A stretch of 64,000 nt of DNA from Streptomyces sp. NBC_00820 (GTDB lineage: Bacteria > Actinomycetota > Actinomycetes > Streptomycetales > Streptomycetaceae). The notes under the pieces are model-generated. The model worked only from the letters and a program-made list of their open reading frames with translations, was not told where the DNA came from and did no database searches. The first letter of the stretch is position 1. Each line of letters starts with the position of its first letter. The DNA lies in the NCBI RefSeq assembly GCF_036347055.1, contig NZ_CP108882.1, forward strand, positions 4,754,501-4,818,500. The letters are read 5' to 3'. Positions 47,360-63,774 of this stretch are shown in pieces. The translations under genes and the position numbers were made by a program.

Positions 47360-50300
47360 TTGGCCGCCTCGCGCACTGCCTCGACCGCGAATACGAACAA
47401 CGGCGCCAGCACCGCCCCGCTGCGCATCTCCTTTGCAAAGATCAAGGAGCCCCTCGAGGTTCCGAACCTCCTCGCGCTGCAAACCGAGAGCTTTGACTGG
47501 CTGCTCGGCAACGACGCGTGGAAGGCTCGCGTCGAGCAGGCTCTGGAGAACGGTCAGGACGTCCCCACCAAGTCCGGTCTGGAGGAGATCTTCGAGGAGA
47601 TCTCCCCGATCGAGGACTTCTCCGGGTCGATGTCCCTGACGTTCCGGGACCACCGCTTCGAGCCGCCGAAGAACTCCATCGACGAGTGCAAGGACCGCGA
47701 CTTCACGTACGCGGCCCCGCTCTTCGTCACCGCCGAGTTCACCAACAACGAGACCGGCGAGATCAAGTCCCAGACTGTCTTCATGGGCGACTTCCCGCTC
47801 ATGACGAACAAGGGCACCTTCGTCATCAACGGCACCGAGCGTGTCGTGGTGTCCCAGCTGGTCCGTTCCCCCGGTGTCTACTTCGACTCCTCCATCGACA
47901 AGACGTCCGACAAGGACATCTTCTCCGCCAAGATCATCCCGTCCCGGGGTGCCTGGCTGGAGATGGAGATCGACAAGCGCGACATGGTCGGTGTCCGCAT
48001 CGACCGCAAGCGCAAGCAGTCGGTCACCGTCCTGCTCAAGGCGCTCGGCTGGACCACCGAGCAGATCCTCGAGGAGTTCGGCGAGTACGAGTCGATGCGC
48101 GCCACCCTGGAGAAGGACCACACCCAGGGCCAGGACGACGCGCTGCTCGACATCTACCGCAAGCTGCGTCCGGGCGAGCCGCCCACGCGTGAGGCCGCTC
48201 AGACGCTCCTTGAGAACCTCTACTTCAACCCCAAGCGCTACGACCTCGCCAAGGTCGGCCGTTACAAGGTCAACAAGAAGCTCGGCGCGGACGCTCCGCT
48301 CGACGCCGGCATCCTGACCGTCGAGGACATCATCTCGACGATCAAGTACCTGGTGAAGCTGCACGCCGGTGAGACCGAGACGGTCGGCGACAGTGGTCAG
48401 GAGATCGTCGTCGAGACCGACGACATCGACCACTTCGGCAACCGTCGTCTGCGCAGCGTCGGCGAGCTCATCCAGAACCAGGTCCGCACGGGTCTGGCTC
48501 GTATGGAGCGCGTCGTCCGCGAGCGCATGACCACGCAGGACGTCGAGGCGATCACGCCGCAGACCCTGATCAACATCCGGCCGGTCGTCGCCTCCATCAA
48601 GGAGTTCTTCGGCACCAGCCAGCTGTCGCAGTTCATGGACCAGAACAACCCGCTGTCGGGTCTCACCCACAAGCGCCGTCTGTCGGCTCTTGGTCCGGGT
48701 GGTCTCTCCCGTGAGCGGGCCGGCTTCGAGGTCCGTGACGTGCACCCCTCGCACTACGGCCGCATGTGCCCGATCGAGACCCCCGAAGGCCCGAACATCG
48801 GTCTGATCGGCTCGCTCGCCTCCTACGGCCGGGTCAACGCGTTCGGTTTCGTCGAGACGCCGTACCGCAAGGTCGTCGACGGTCAGGTCACCGACGAGGT
48901 GGACTACCTGACGGCCGACGAAGAGGACCGATTCGTCATCGCGCAGGCCAACGCCACGCTCAATGACGACATGCGGTTCGAGGAGTCCCGCGTCCTGGTC
49001 CGCCGTCGTGGCGGCGAGGTCGACTACGTCCCCGGCGACGAGGTCGACTACATGGACGTCTCGCCGCGCCAGATGGTGTCGGTCGCGACCGCCATGATCC
49101 CGTTCCTCGAGCACGACGACGCCAACCGTGCCCTCATGGGCGCGAACATGATGCGTCAGGCGGTGCCGCTGATCAAGTCCGAGGCCCCGCTCGTCGGCAC
49201 CGGCATGGAGTACCGCTCCGCCGTCGACGCCGGCGACGTGGTCAAGGCCACGAAGGCGGGTGTGGTCCAGGAGGTCTCCGCGGACTACATCACCACCGCG
49301 AACGACGACGGCACGTACATCACGTACCGCCTGCACAAGTTCTCGCGCTCCAACCAGGGCACCTCGGTCAACCAGAAGGTCATCGTCAACGAGGGTGACC
49401 GGATCATCGAGGGCCAGGTCCTCGCCGACGGTCCGGCCACCGAGAACGGTGAGATGGCCCTCGGCAAGAACCTGCTCGTGGCGTTCATGCCGTGGGAGGG
49501 TCACAACTACGAGGACGCGATCATCCTGTCGCAGCGCCTCGTGCAGGACGACGTCCTCTCCTCGATCCACATCGAGGAGCACGAGGTCGACGCCCGTGAC
49601 ACCAAGCTCGGCCCCGAGGAGATCACCCGGGACATCCCGAACGTCTCCGAGGAGGTCCTCGCCGACCTCGACGAGCGCGGCATCATCCGCATCGGCGCCG
49701 AGGTCACCGCGGGCGACATCCTCGTCGGCAAGGTCACCCCGAAGGGTGAGACCGAGCTGACGCCGGAGGAGCGCCTGCTGCGCGCGATCTTCGGTGAGAA
49801 GGCCCGTGAGGTCCGTGACACCTCGCTGAAGGTGCCGCACGGTGAGACCGGCAAGGTCATCGGCGTGCGCGTCTTCGACCGCGAGGAGGGCGACGAGCTG
49901 CCGCCGGGCGTGAACCAGCTGGTTCGCGTCTACGTCGCGCAGAAGCGCAAGATCACCGATGGTGACAAGCTCGCCGGCCGTCACGGCAACAAGGGTGTCA
50001 TCTCCAAGATCCTGCCGATCGAGGACATGCCGTTCCTGGAGGACGGCACCCCGGTCGACATCATCCTCAACCCGCTGGGTGTCCCGTCCCGAATGAACCC
50101 GGGACAGGTCCTGGAGATCCACCTCGGCTGGCTCGCCAGCCGCGGCTGGGACGTCTCCGGCCTCGCGGAGGACTGGGCGCAGCGCCTGCAGGCCATTGGT
50201 GCCGACCAGGTCGCCCCCCGGACCAACGTCGCGACCCCGGTCTTCGACGGTGCCCGTGAGGACGAGCTGGCGGGTCTGCTGCAGCACACCATCCCGAACC

Positions 50301-50845
50301 GCGACGGCGAGCGCATGGTGCTCCCGACCGGCAAGGCGCGGATGTTCGACGGCCGTAGCGGTGAGCCGTTCCCCGACCCGATCTCGGTCGGTTACATGTA
50401 CATCCTGAAGCTGCACCACCTGGTCGACGACAAGCTGCACGCTCGTTCGACCGGTCCTTACTCGATGATCACCCAGCAGCCGCTGGGTGGTAAGGCCCAG
50501 TTCGGTGGCCAGCGCTTCGGTGAGATGGAGGTGTGGGCGCTGGAGGCTTATGGCGCCGCTTACGCTCTCCAGGAGCTGCTGACCATCAAGTCCGACGACG
50601 TCACCGGCCGCGTGAAGGTCTACGAGGCCATCGTCAAGGGCGAGAACATCCCCGAGCCCGGCATCCCCGAGTCCTTCAAGGTGCTCATCAAGGAGATGCA
50701 GTCTCTCTGCCTCAACGTGGAGGTGCTGTCCAGCGACGGTATGTCCATCGAAATGCGTGACACCGACGAGGACGTCTTCCGCGCGGCGGAGGAGCTCGGC
50801 ATCGACCTGTCCCGGCGCGAGCCGAGCAGCGTCGAAGAGGTCTGA
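47360..50845 (+). CDS. rpoB: RNA polymerase subunit beta
   Basis: A 1161-residue beta subunit that starts with TTG at 47360 (GGAAGG upstream), the same start as in S. coelicolor. All main regions are present. The rifampicin region ([26 protein letters not shown]) has the wild-type Asp, His and Ser, so sensitivity is expected. The C-terminus [17 protein letters not shown] and [12 protein letters not shown] fold over the active site. The stop is followed by an intercistronic hairpin and rpoC. Confidence 0.98.
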   Translation: MAASRTASTANTNNGASTAPLRISFAKIKEPLEVPNLLALQTESFDWLLGNDAWKARVEQALENGQDVPTKSGLEEIFEEISPIEDFSGSMSLTFRDHRFEPPKNSIDECKDRDFTYAAPLFVTAEFTNNETGEIKSQTVFMGDFPLMTNKGTFVINGTERVVVSQLVRSPGVYFDSSIDKTSDKDIFSAKIIPSRGAWLEMEIDKRDMVGVRIDRKRKQSVTVLLKALGWTTEQILEEFGEYESMRATLEKDHTQGQDDALLDIYRKLRPGEPPTREAAQTLLENLYFNPKRYDLAKVGRYKVNKKLGADAPLDAGILTVEDIISTIKYLVKLHAGETETVGDSGQEIVVETDDIDHFGNRRLRSVGELIQNQVRTGLARMERVVRERMTTQDVEAITPQTLINIRPVVASIKEFFGTSQLSQFMDQNNPLSGLTHKRRLSALGPGGLSRERAGFEVRDVHPSHYGRMCPIETPEGPNIGLIGSLASYGRVNAFGFVETPYRKVVDGQVTDEVDYLTADEEDRFVIAQANATLNDDMRFEESRVLVRRRGGEVDYVPGDEVDYMDVSPRQMVSVATAMIPFLEHDDANRALMGANMMRQAVPLIKSEAPLVGTGMEYRSAVDAGDVVKATKAGVVQEVSADYITTANDDGTYITYRLHKFSRSNQGTSVNQKVIVNEGDRIIEGQVLADGPATENGEMALGKNLLVAFMPWEGHNYEDAIILSQRLVQDDVLSSIHIEEHEVDARDTKLGPEEITRDIPNVSEEVLADLDERGIIRIGAEVTAGDILVGKVTPKGETELTPEERLLRAIFGEKAREVRDTSLKVPHGETGKVIGVRVFDREEGDELPPGVNQLVRVYVAQKRKITDGDKLAGRHGNKGVISKILPIEDMPFLEDGTPVDIILNPLGVPSRMNPGQVLEIHLGWLASRGWDVSGLAEDWAQRLQAIGADQVAPRTNVATPVFDGAREDELAGLLQHTIPNRDGERMVLPTGKARMFDGRSGEPFPDPISVGYMYILKLHHLVDDKLHARSTGPYSMITQQPLGGKAQFGGQRFGEMEVWALEAYGAAYALQELLTIKSDDVTGRVKVYEAIVKGENIPEPGIPESFKVLIKEMQSLCLNVEVLSSDGMSIEMRDTDEDVFRAAEELGIDLSRREPSSVEEV

Positions 50846-50859
50846 CGGGAGTCCGGTAC

Positions 50860-50891
50860 GGGGGCTCAGCCCGAAAGGTGACTGAGCCCCC
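50860..50891 (+). other. Hairpin between rpoB and rpoC
   Basis: A perfect 10-bp stem (GGGGGCTCAG / CTGAGCCCCC) around a 12-nt loop, with no T-run, so it may be an RNA-processing or stability element. rpoC still depends on readthrough. Confidence 0.6.
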
Positions 50892-50955
50892 GGCCGGCCC
50901 CAGGACCCCCGTATCAGACCCCAAGACTTACAACCCTGAGAGGGATTGACGCATA

Positions 50956-54855
<3,900 letters not shown>

Positions 54856-54866
54856 GCGAGCAGTCT

Positions 54867-54900
54867 GAAGGGCGGCATCCCACTCGGGGTGCCGCCCTTC
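54867..54900 (+). terminator. Terminator of rpoBC
   Basis: A 15-bp stem with one mismatch (GAAGGGCGGCATCCC / GGGGTGCCGCCCTTC), 12 bp past the rpoC stop. Confidence 0.9.
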
Positions 54901-55410
54901 GGCGTACCCGCGCACCTTGGCGCTGACGTGGTGTTCGATCGGGGGACGGGAGCTTCGGGCGCTGAACTCCGCGTGCGGCCGCGCGTCGTGATGCCGCGTC
55001 CGCCGCCGGTCCCGCTCCATGGCGCTCCATGGCGTCGCCCGGCCGGCCGTGTGACCAGGTGTCAACGCCCGTCCCGGAGCCGGCCGTGGTTCGACGGGCG
55101 TACGACGTCCGCCCGGGCGGACGGGGTTGGCGGGTGCCGTGGGCGCGGGCGGTGCGGGGTGCCCGCGCCGGCCGGTGGCCGACGGATGGTCAGGTCGCCG
55201 CGGCGGCGTCGCCCGCGGTGGCGATCGGCGTCGCGCGCGCCCGACGTGGCCGTGCTCGTTCCGGCGTGGTTGATATGGCCATGCAGGTCAGGGCGGCCCC
55301 TCGCCCGTCGTGGTCCGGCGCGTGTGATCCGAGGAGGCGAATTCCGCCCATCAGGGGCCGTTCAGGGCGCATCATGGAGGGACCTCGGGGGCTTAGGGAG
55401 GTGCTCCGAC
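54901..55410. other. Gene-free GC-rich region
   Basis: 510 bp without a convincing gene or strong promoter. It contains CATGG repeats near 55018-55030 (CTCCATGGCGCTCCATGGCG). Nothing else recognised. It ends with the ribosome site of the next gene. Confidence 0.4.
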
Positions 55411-56433
55411 GTGTCGTACGCGTGGCAGCCCTGGCAGGGCAAGGACGAGGAGCCTCACGGCTCCGCCGGTGCCGCCGACGGTGGTGCCCACGGTGGCGCC
55501 GACGGAGCGGGCACCGGCGCCCAGGTGGTTGACGGCCGGCCGCCGCTGGACGGCACGGACGCGGCCGAGATGTGGCCCTGGCAGGAGAAGCCCGTGTACG
55601 GGGCGCAGGGGCGACAGTCGCAGCGAGGGCACACCGTGCAGCCTCCCGGCGCCGCGCGGCCGCCTGCGGCGCACCAGGGGCCCGCTGGGCACCCTTCGAC
55701 GCCGGACCTGCCTCCCGGCGGCTACTCCTCCGCGCCGCACCCGTCTCCCGGCGGCTACTCCTCCGCGCCGCACCTGCCTCCCGCCGGGTACACCTCCTCG
55801 CCGCACCCGCCTCCCGGCGGGTGTCCCGCGCCGCCGTACCTTCCTCCCGCGGGTTACTCCGCACCGTCCGGGCGGCCTCCCGTGTACCCCTTGCCGCCGC
55901 GGCAGGCCCCTGTCGTGCCTCCGTGGCGCCCTGCGGCTCCCTGGCAGGGCCCGGGGGCTCCCGCCTTCATGCTCGCCTCGGACGCCGAGCGGGAGCGGGC
56001 CGTGGACGTGCTCAGGGCCGGGTTCGGGGAGGGGCGGCTGGCGAAGGAGGAGTTCGACCGGCGGGTGGAGCGCGTGTACACGGCCCGTACGGTCGGTGAG
56101 CTGGCACTGCTGGTCGCGGACCTGCCCCAGGGGCCCGTGCCGGCGTCCGTGGCCGGCGCGGCCGTACTGCCCGCGTTCGTGCCTGTGCCGCCGTCGCAGA
56201 TGAACGCGAAGGCCGTCGGAGCCGTCGTCTGCGGGGTGCTGTGCCTGCTGACCGCGGGGCTCACCGGCATTCCGGCGGTGGTGCTGGGGTACTCGGCGCG
56301 CGCGGAGATCCGGCGTACCGGTGAGGCGGGCAACGGTCTGGCGACGACCGGACTGGTGCTGGGCTGGCTGTCCACCGCCGGCTGGGCGCTGATCCTGACG
56401 CTGTCGCTCGCGCTGGGCATCGCGGGCGTCTAG
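55411..56433 (+). CDS. DUF1707/DUF4190-type membrane protein
   Basis: A 340-residue protein. The N-terminal ~185 residues are Pro/Gly/Ala/Ser-rich with GYSSAPH- and PPxGY-type repeats. Then comes a DUF1707 domain (LASDAERERAVDVLRAGFGEGRL and EEFDRRVERVYTARTVGELALLVADLP, about 190-245) and two membrane helices (about 270-335). DUF1707-DUF4190 proteins are common in actinobacteria; function is unknown. GTG at 55411 with GGGAGG upstream. Confidence 0.85.
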   Translation: MSYAWQPWQGKDEEPHGSAGAADGGAHGGADGAGTGAQVVDGRPPLDGTDAAEMWPWQEKPVYGAQGRQSQRGHTVQPPGAARPPAAHQGPAGHPSTPDLPPGGYSSAPHPSPGGYSSAPHLPPAGYTSSPHPPPGGCPAPPYLPPAGYSAPSGRPPVYPLPPRQAPVVPPWRPAAPWQGPGAPAFMLASDAERERAVDVLRAGFGEGRLAKEEFDRRVERVYTARTVGELALLVADLPQGPVPASVAGAAVLPAFVPVPPSQMNAKAVGAVVCGVLCLLTAGLTGIPAVVLGYSARAEIRRTGEAGNGLATTGLVLGWLSTAGWALILTLSLALGIAGV

Positions 56434-56556
56434 GACGGGCGCCGGCAGCTCCCGTCCTAGACGGTTCTCGCCGGTTCTCACCCGTTCTCCGAAGATCATC
56501 GAGTGCACACGGACTTGACATGACCCGCCAGATGATGCGGGCGCGGTGCATTTGTT

Positions 56557-56585
56557 TTGACCGAAGTCGTTGAGGTAGGTACGCT
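56557..56585 (+). promoter_or_regulatory. Promoter of the str operon (rpsL)
   Basis: TTGACC (56557-56562), 17 bp, TACGCT (56580-56585). The leader is about 190 nt, ending at the rpsL ribosome site GGAGAAGTA. TTGACA at about 56514 is another -35-like hexamer without a good -10. Confidence 0.65.
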
Positions 56586-56779
56586 CAGACCTTGTGCCTG
56601 GGGTGTGCCCTGGCTCTCGTGCGTGCCTTCGACCGCATGGCGAGCCGTCACCGGCCACCGTGATCTGCGCCCTTCTCGCCCTGCGGCGAGAGTCTGCATG
56701 ATTCGACACACCCGACCGCGTGGGTCGGAGAAGTTCCAGGTTAGCTGTACCTATTCGGCACACAGAAACCGGAGAAGTA

Positions 56780-57151
56780 GTGCCTACGATCCAGCAGCTG
56801 GTCCGAAAGGGCCGGCAGGACAAGGTCGAGAAGAACAAGACGCCCGCACTCGAGGGTTCCCCTCAGCGTCGCGGCGTCTGCACGCGCGTGTTCACGACCA
56901 CCCCGAAGAAGCCGAACTCGGCCCTGCGTAAGGTCGCGCGTGTGCGTCTGACCAGTGGCATCGAGGTCACCGCTTACATTCCGGGTGAGGGACACAACCT
57001 GCAGGAGCACTCCATCGTGCTCGTGCGCGGCGGCCGTGTGAAGGACCTGCCGGGTGTTCGCTACAAGATCATCCGCGGTTCCCTCGACACCCAGGGTGTC
57101 AAGAACCGCAAGCAGGCCCGCAGCCGCTACGGCGCCAAGAAGGAGAAGTAA
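56780..57151 (+). CDS. rpsL: Ribosomal protein uS12
   Basis: A 123-residue S12. The streptomycin-resistance positions Lys43 (in [13 protein letters not shown]) and Lys88 (in [10 protein letters not shown]) are wild type, so sensitivity is expected. GTG at 56780. Followed by rpsG after 2 bp. Confidence 0.97.
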   Translation: MPTIQQLVRKGRQDKVEKNKTPALEGSPQRRGVCTRVFTTTPKKPNSALRKVARVRLTSGIEVTAYIPGEGHNLQEHSIVLVRGGRVKDLPGVRYKIIRGSLDTQGVKNRKQARSRYGAKKEK

Positions 57152-57153
57152 GA

Positions 57154-57624
57154 ATGCCTCGTAAGGGCCCCGCCCCGAAGCGCCCGGTCATCATCGACCC
57201 GGTCTACGGTTCTCCTCTGGTGACCTCCCTCATCAACAAGGTGCTGCTGAACGGCAAGCGCTCCACCGCCGAGCGCATCGTGTACGGCGCCATGGAGGGC
57301 CTGCGCGAGAAGACCAGCAACGACCCGGTCATCACGCTGAAGCGCGCGCTTGAGAACATCAAGCCGACCCTCGAGGTCAAGTCCCGCCGTGTCGGTGGTG
57401 CGACGTACCAGGTTCCGATCGAGGTCAAGCCCGGTCGCGCCAACACCCTCGCGCTGCGCTGGCTCGTCGGTTACTCCCGCGCCCGTCGCGAGAAGACCAT
57501 GACCGAGCGTCTGCTCAACGAGCTTCTCGACGCTTCGAACGGCCTCGGTGCGGCCGTCAAGAAGCGCGAGGACACCCACAAGATGGCCGAGTCCAACAAG
57601 GCCTTCGCGCACTACCGCTGGTAG
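57154..57624 (+). CDS. rpsG: Ribosomal protein uS7
   Basis: A 156-residue S7, from [13 protein letters not shown] to FAHYRW. It nucleates assembly of the 30S head. The AAGGAGAAGTAAGA spanning the rpsL end provides its ribosome site. Confidence 0.97.
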   Translation: MPRKGPAPKRPVIIDPVYGSPLVTSLINKVLLNGKRSTAERIVYGAMEGLREKTSNDPVITLKRALENIKPTLEVKSRRVGGATYQVPIEVKPGRANTLALRWLVGYSRARREKTMTERLLNELLDASNGLGAAVKKREDTHKMAESNKAFAHYRW

Positions 57625-57663
57625 TCGCTACCCCCATCGAGACCGAGAGAAGACTGAAGCCTT

Positions 57664-59790
57664 ATGGCTACCACTTCACTTGACCTGGCCAAGGTCCGCA
57701 ACATCGGGATCATGGCCCACATCGACGCGGGCAAGACGACCACCACCGAGCGGATCCTCTTCTACACCGGCGTCAGCTACAAGATCGGTGAGGTCCACGA
57801 CGGCGCTGCCACCATGGACTGGATGGAGCAGGAGCAGGAGCGTGGCATCACGATCACCTCTGCTGCCACCACCTGTCACTGGCCGCTTGAGGACAACGAC
57901 TACACGATCAACATCATCGACACCCCGGGGCACGTCGACTTCACGGTCGAGGTGGAGCGTTCGCTCCGCGTCCTCGACGGTGCCGTCACGGTGTTCGACG
58001 GTGTCGCCGGTGTCGAGCCGCAGTCCGAGACGGTGTGGCGTCAGGCCGACCGTTACGGCGTGCCGCGCATCTGCTTCGTGAACAAGCTGGACCGTACCGG
58101 CGCCGAGTTCCACCGCTGCGTGGACATGATCAAGGACCGCCTCGGCGCTGTCCCGATCATCATGCAGCTCCCGATCGGTGCCGAGATGGACTTCCAGGGC
58201 GTTGTGGACCTCGTCCGCATGAAGGCGCTCGTGTGGTCCGCCGAGGCGGCCAAGGGCGAGATGTACGACGTCGTCGACATCCCGGCCACGCACGTCGAGG
58301 CTGCCGAGGAGTACCGCGGCAAGCTGGTCGAGACCGTCGCGGAGCACGACGACGAGATCATGGAGCTGTTCCTGGAGGGCCAGGAGCCCACCGAGGAGCA
58401 GCTGTACGCCGCGATCCGTCGCATCACCATCGCGTCCGGCAAGTCCGAGGGCGTCACGGTCACCCCGGTGTTCTGTGGCACCGCGTTCAAGAACAAGGGC
58501 GTTCAGCCCCTGCTCGACGCGGTCGTGCGCTACCTGCCGACCCCGCTCGACGTCGAGGCCATCGAGGGCCACGACGTGAAGGACCCCGAGCTGGTCGTCA
58601 AGCGCAAGCCGTCCGACGAGGAGCCGCTGTCGGCGCTCGCGTTCAAGATCATGAGCGACCCGCACCTCGGCAAGCTCACCTTCGTCCGGGTTTACTCGGG
58701 CCGCCTGGAGTCCGGCACCTCGGTGCTGAACTCCGTCAAGGGCAAGAAGGAGCGCATCGGCAAGATCTACCGCATGCACGCGAACAAGCGTGAGGAGATC
58801 GAGTCGGTGGGCGCCGGTGACATCGTCGCCGTCATGGGCCTGAAGCAGACCACCACCGGTGAGACGCTGGCCGACGACAAGAACCCGGTCATCCTGGAGT
58901 CCATGGACTTCCCGGCGCCGGTCATCCAGGTCGCCATCGAGCCCAAGTCGAAGGGTGACCAGGAGAAGCTGGGCGTCGCGATCCAGCGCCTGGCCGAGGA
59001 GGACCCGTCCTTCCAGGTCCACTCGGACGAGGAGACCGGCCAGACCATCATCGGTGGTATGGGCGAGCTGCACCTCGAGGTGCTGGTCGACCGTATGCGC
59101 CGTGAGTTCAAGGTCGAGGCCAACGTCGGCAAGCCGCAGGTCGCGTACCGCGAGACGATCCGCAAGGGCGTCGAGCGTCTCGACTACACGCACAAGAAGC
59201 AGACCGGTGGTACCGGTCAGTTCGCCAAGGTGCAGATTGCGATCGAGCCGATCGAGGGTGGAGACACCTCGTACGAGTTCGTGAACAAGGTCACCGGTGG
59301 CCGCATCCCGAAGGAGTACATCCCTTCGGTCGACGCGGGTGCGCAGGAGGCCATGCAGTTCGGCATCCTGGCCGGCTACGAGATGACGGGCGTTCGCGTC
59401 ATTCTTCTCGACGGTGGCTACCACGAGGTCGACTCCTCCGAGCTCGCCTTCAAGATCGCCGGCTCGCAGGCCTTCAAGGAGGCCGCGCGCAAGGCTTCGC
59501 CCGTGCTCCTCGAGCCGATGATGGCCGTTGAGGTCACCACGCCCGAGGACTACATGGGTGAGGTCATCGGCGACATCAACTCCCGCCGTGGCCAGATCCA
59601 GGCCATGGAGGAGCGGGCTGGTGCCCGCGTCGTGAAGGGCCTCGTGCCCCTCTCGGAGATGTTCGGCTACGTCGGAGACCTCCGCAGCAAGACGTCGGGT
59701 CGCGCAAGCTACTCGATGCAGTTCGACTCCTACGCCGAGGTTCCGCGGAACGTCGCCGAGGAGATCATCGCGAAGGCCAAGGGCGAGTAA
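57664..59790 (+). CDS. fusA: Elongation factor G
   Basis: A 708-residue EF-G of normal length. P-loop [13 protein letters not shown] (residues 18-30), G2/G3 DTPGHVDF, G4 NKLD. Domains II to V are complete. Drives translocation on the ribosome. ATG at 57664. The stop is followed by a long hairpin before tuf. Confidence 0.98.
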   Translation: MATTSLDLAKVRNIGIMAHIDAGKTTTTERILFYTGVSYKIGEVHDGAATMDWMEQEQERGITITSAATTCHWPLEDNDYTINIIDTPGHVDFTVEVERSLRVLDGAVTVFDGVAGVEPQSETVWRQADRYGVPRICFVNKLDRTGAEFHRCVDMIKDRLGAVPIIMQLPIGAEMDFQGVVDLVRMKALVWSAEAAKGEMYDVVDIPATHVEAAEEYRGKLVETVAEHDDEIMELFLEGQEPTEEQLYAAIRRITIASGKSEGVTVTPVFCGTAFKNKGVQPLLDAVVRYLPTPLDVEAIEGHDVKDPELVVKRKPSDEEPLSALAFKIMSDPHLGKLTFVRVYSGRLESGTSVLNSVKGKKERIGKIYRMHANKREEIESVGAGDIVAVMGLKQTTTGETLADDKNPVILESMDFPAPVIQVAIEPKSKGDQEKLGVAIQRLAEEDPSFQVHSDEETGQTIIGGMGELHLEVLVDRMRREFKVEANVGKPQVAYRETIRKGVERLDYTHKKQTGGTGQFAKVQIAIEPIEGGDTSYEFVNKVTGGRIPKEYIPSVDAGAQEAMQFGILAGYEMTGVRVILLDGGYHEVDSSELAFKIAGSQAFKEAARKASPVLLEPMMAVEVTTPEDYMGEVIGDINSRRGQIQAMEERAGARVVKGLVPLSEMFGYVGDLRSKTSGRASYSMQFDSYAEVPRNVAEEIIAKAKGE

Positions 59791-59821
59791 CGCACCGCGT
59801 TTCCACGCTTTAGGCTTGACT

Positions 59822-59876
59822 CCGGAGCCTCAAGGGGCAAACAACCGCATTCCTGGATGTTTGCCCCGGGCTCCGG
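59822..59876 (+). other. Long hairpin between fusA and tuf
   Basis: Outer stem CCGGAGCC / GGCTCCGG and inner stem GGGGCAAACA / TGTTTGCCCC, loop of ~14 nt. 32 bp past the fusA stop and 70 bp before tuf. Could be a partial terminator or mRNA processing site. Confidence 0.7.
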
Positions 59877-59944
59877 GCTTTCCAGCAAAGATCACCTGGC
59901 GCCGATGAAGCAAGGCGTACAGAACCACTCCACAGGAGGACCCA

Positions 59945-61138
<1,194 letters not shown>

Positions 61139-61171
61139 GTTCACGCTTGCTTGAAGGTCACTGACTGACCT

Positions 61172-61212
61172 GAAGAGGGTTCGTACGACTTCGTGTCGTA
61201 CGGGCCCTCTTC
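61172..61212 (+). terminator. Terminator of tuf
   Basis: A long stem with small mismatches (GAAGAGGGTTCGTACGAC / GTCGTACGGGCCCTCTTC), 34 bp past tuf. Confidence 0.85.
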
Positions 61213-61320
61213 GCGTTGTGCGGCGGCGTCAACCCGGCGGCCGGAAAACCCACCGTGACGAAGATCGGCGCCCGGCGGTTGATGTGGGCAGTACGGCGGC
61301 GACACGTCGAGAGGTGGACG

Positions 61321-61689
61321 GTGGGCGATCTGAGCGGCGGCCCCGGGCCGGGGGGACACAGGACGCTGGCGTCGTCGCCGGCGCAGAAGCGGGCGGCGGC
61401 GAAGGCCGTACAGGACCACATCGAGCCGGACACCCGCAGGGCCGGGGACTGGGCGGACGACGAGTCCGGCGCCGCCGTGAAGGCCTTCGGCGCGCGGGAC
61501 GGTGACGGCTGGCTGACCTCCGCGGCGTTACGCGAGGCCCACGGGGCCTGGAGCGCCCAGGTGAGGAACCTGATGGACCGGCTCGGCTCCGAGAAGGACG
61601 CGCTGCGCAGCACGAACGTGGTGCTGACCGGCGCGGACGCGGGTGTGGGGTCGTCGCTGCGGCAGGTGTCCGCGCTGGACCGGTACTGA
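61321..61689 (+). CDS. Small helical protein (secretion-type partner?)
   Basis: A 122-residue, Cys-free, helix-rich protein with no signal peptide. Middle region KAVQDHIEPDTRRAGDWADD and end HGAWSAQVRNLMDRLGSEKDALR are amphipathic. Size and helicity resemble the small partners encoded beside ESX/WXG-type proteins, but no WXG motif was seen. GTG at 61321 with AGAGGTGG upstream; 15 bp before the next gene, so co-transcribed. Confidence 0.55.
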   Translation: MGDLSGGPGPGGHRTLASSPAQKRAAAKAVQDHIEPDTRRAGDWADDESGAAVKAFGARDGDGWLTSAALREAHGAWSAQVRNLMDRLGSEKDALRSTNVVLTGADAGVGSSLRQVSALDRY

Positions 61690-61704
61690 CGGGGGCGACC
61701 GGGG

Positions 61705-63774
61705 ATGCCGACCTACCACGAGATCATGAGCGCCGACCTCTCCGCGCTCACCACCGCGGCCGACCGCTGGGACGGCATGGCGGGGGAGTTCGAGAAGCAG
61801 GAGACGGCCTACCGCCGGCACGTGTACGGCATCTCCCTGGGCGCCGGCTGGGCGGGCATGAGCGCGGAGGCGGCGCACGGGCGCTTCGGCGTCACGCTGA
61901 GGGAGTTCCAGTACGCGCAGACGGAGGCCAAGGCGATCGCCTCACTGCTGCGGGACGCGCATGCCCAGTTCGTGGAGCTGAAGGGCCGGCTGAAGAGCGC
62001 CCGCCAGGAGGCGGAGGCGGCCGGGATGCGGGTCACGGACCGGGGGCGGGTCGGCCTGGACCCCAGGGACGCGAAGGCGGGGGAGCGGCACGCTTCCGCG
62101 GCGCACGCCGAGTCGGCCGTACGGTCCTGGCAGGACCGCGTCGACCGTGCGGTACAGGCGGTGGCGGACGCGGACGCGGGTGTCCGGCTGGCCCTGACCG
62201 CAGCCGTCGTCGACTCCGATCCGCTGGTCGGGGGGCGGGGCTTCAACGGCAGGGCGTTGGGGGACGTCGAGAGGTACGAGGCGCTCTCGGCGGAGGGGCC
62301 GCTGGAGCGGCTGGGCCGGGGAGGCCGCCTGTCGCCGCGCGAACTCACCGAACTGGACCGCCTGTTCCGCGACAACTCCGGCGACGCGGCGTTCTCCCGG
62401 ACCCTGCTGGACGACCTGGGCGCGCGGGGCACGATCCGGCTGACCAACGCCCTGAACGACGTGATCCACGGAGGTTCGTCCCACGGGGGAGCGGGGCGGC
62501 CCGGCGCGTACACCGCGATCGAGTCGGGCCTCGCGAACTCGCTCGCCACGGCGACGCGGGACACGGACTCGTCCTGGTACAGGCACTGGCGCACCGCGAT
62601 GAGGCACGCCGGCCCCCGGCACTACGCGTCGGACGTCCAGGGGGAGCGCCTGGACAAGGCGGTCGGCTACCAGTCCCTGGTCACCCTGATGCGGCAGGGG
62701 CACGGGTACGCGCCGCGGATGCTGGAGGACCTGACGGACGACATGGTCGCGGCGGAGAAGCGGGAGCCGGGGATCTGGCGGCTGAAGGGGCAGTACAGCG
62801 GCCGGCGCGACGGCTGGTTCGCCAACGATCCGGTGGACGGCGCGCTGGGCATCATGAGCCGGGACCCCTCGACGGCGGCGCACTATCTGTCCTCGGACGC
62901 GCACATGAAGTACCTGATGCGGGAGCGGGACTGGAACGTCACGCTGCACGGCCACGACGGCCCCAAGGCGACCACGTACGAGGCGGTACCCGACGGGGAC
63001 GACCGCACGGGCTTCGGAGCGGCGCTCAAGGCGGCGACGACGGGCATCGACCCCTCGGACACCCACGCCCACTACGCCGCCCACACCAGCCGGAACGAGG
63101 CCGTCCTCAAGTCCACCCTCGGCTACCTCTCCGACCGCGGCGACGACTTCCCCCCGTCCCTGCGCCGCCCGGTCGCCGACATCCTCGTCAACCACGGCAG
63201 CACGGTCCACGCCTCCATGAGCGAGATCGACATCTCCCGGTCCCCCTTGCAGCAGCGAGAACTGTTCGAGGTCGCCAAGCAGGTGTCCAAGGACGAGGGG
63301 GCGTACGGGACGTTGAACGGGGGGCTGAATCAGGCGATGGTGGCGGGTATTCATTCGGATCGCTCGGAGTCAGCGGATTCTCTTCGCCGAGCTGGCCGGA
63401 CCATCGGGTTTTTGGAGGAGGCTCGTGTGCAAGCACAGGGAGATCCCGAAACTGCCGAGTTCGAAGCCAAGCCGGCATTCGACAAGGCGATTAGCTATAT
63501 TCCTGTGGCCAGTGATGATGTTCAGGCAGGCTTTGACTATGTGACGGAAAAGTGGCTGGAGGATGAGCAGAAGAAGCTTGACGAAAAGCAGACGGCCGAG
63601 AATGTGAAGGCATACTCCGATAGGAATCAGCAGTTGATGGCTCTCTCAGGCGAGTGGTCCAAGGCGCATCAGACGGCGAACGATCCTCGCTTTGACCCTC
63701 AGGCCGAGATTCACAGATCCAGCGGAGAAGGAATCGATCACGCCATCGGAGTCTCCGGGGCGGCGGTCCGGTGA
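61705..63774 (+). CDS. Large Streptomyces-type protein, DUF6571-like, mosaic C-terminus
   Basis: A 689-residue protein without a signal peptide. The N-terminal ~115 residues are helical (MSADLSALTTAADRWDGMAG, WAGMSAEAAHGRF) and look like a WXG100/LXG export domain. The middle carries GYQSLVTLMRQGHGYAPRML and GRRDGWFANDPVDGALGIMS, recalled features of the DUF6571-like family of streptomycetes. Residues ~540-689 are coded by DNA of much lower G+C than the rest (47-60 versus ~75-80 percent), with Glu/Lys-rich sequence (EDEQKKLDEKQTAENVK). The stop overlaps the next gene by GTGA. The role is unknown. Confidence 0.7.
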   Translation: MPTYHEIMSADLSALTTAADRWDGMAGEFEKQETAYRRHVYGISLGAGWAGMSAEAAHGRFGVTLREFQYAQTEAKAIASLLRDAHAQFVELKGRLKSARQEAEAAGMRVTDRGRVGLDPRDAKAGERHASAAHAESAVRSWQDRVDRAVQAVADADAGVRLALTAAVVDSDPLVGGRGFNGRALGDVERYEALSAEGPLERLGRGGRLSPRELTELDRLFRDNSGDAAFSRTLLDDLGARGTIRLTNALNDVIHGGSSHGGAGRPGAYTAIESGLANSLATATRDTDSSWYRHWRTAMRHAGPRHYASDVQGERLDKAVGYQSLVTLMRQGHGYAPRMLEDLTDDMVAAEKREPGIWRLKGQYSGRRDGWFANDPVDGALGIMSRDPSTAAHYLSSDAHMKYLMRERDWNVTLHGHDGPKATTYEAVPDGDDRTGFGAALKAATTGIDPSDTHAHYAAHTSRNEAVLKSTLGYLSDRGDDFPPSLRRPVADILVNHGSTVHASMSEIDISRSPLQQRELFEVAKQVSKDEGAYGTLNGGLNQAMVAGIHSDRSESADSLRRAGRTIGFLEEARVQAQGDPETAEFEAKPAFDKAISYIPVASDDVQAGFDYVTEKWLEDEQKKLDEKQTAENVKAYSDRNQQLMALSGEWSKAHQTANDPRFDPQAEIHRSSGEGIDHAIGVSGAAVR

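Noticed and set aside
47174..50440. Very long open frame (1088 codons) antisense to rpoB
   Set aside because: High-GC codon bias makes long antisense frames opposite conserved genes; Asp/Val/Arg-rich translation, no family features, and rpoB is certain.
54901..55410. Long open frame before the DUF1707 protein
   Set aside because: No ribosome site and low-complexity translation; the GTG at 55411 has a good site and matches the family start.
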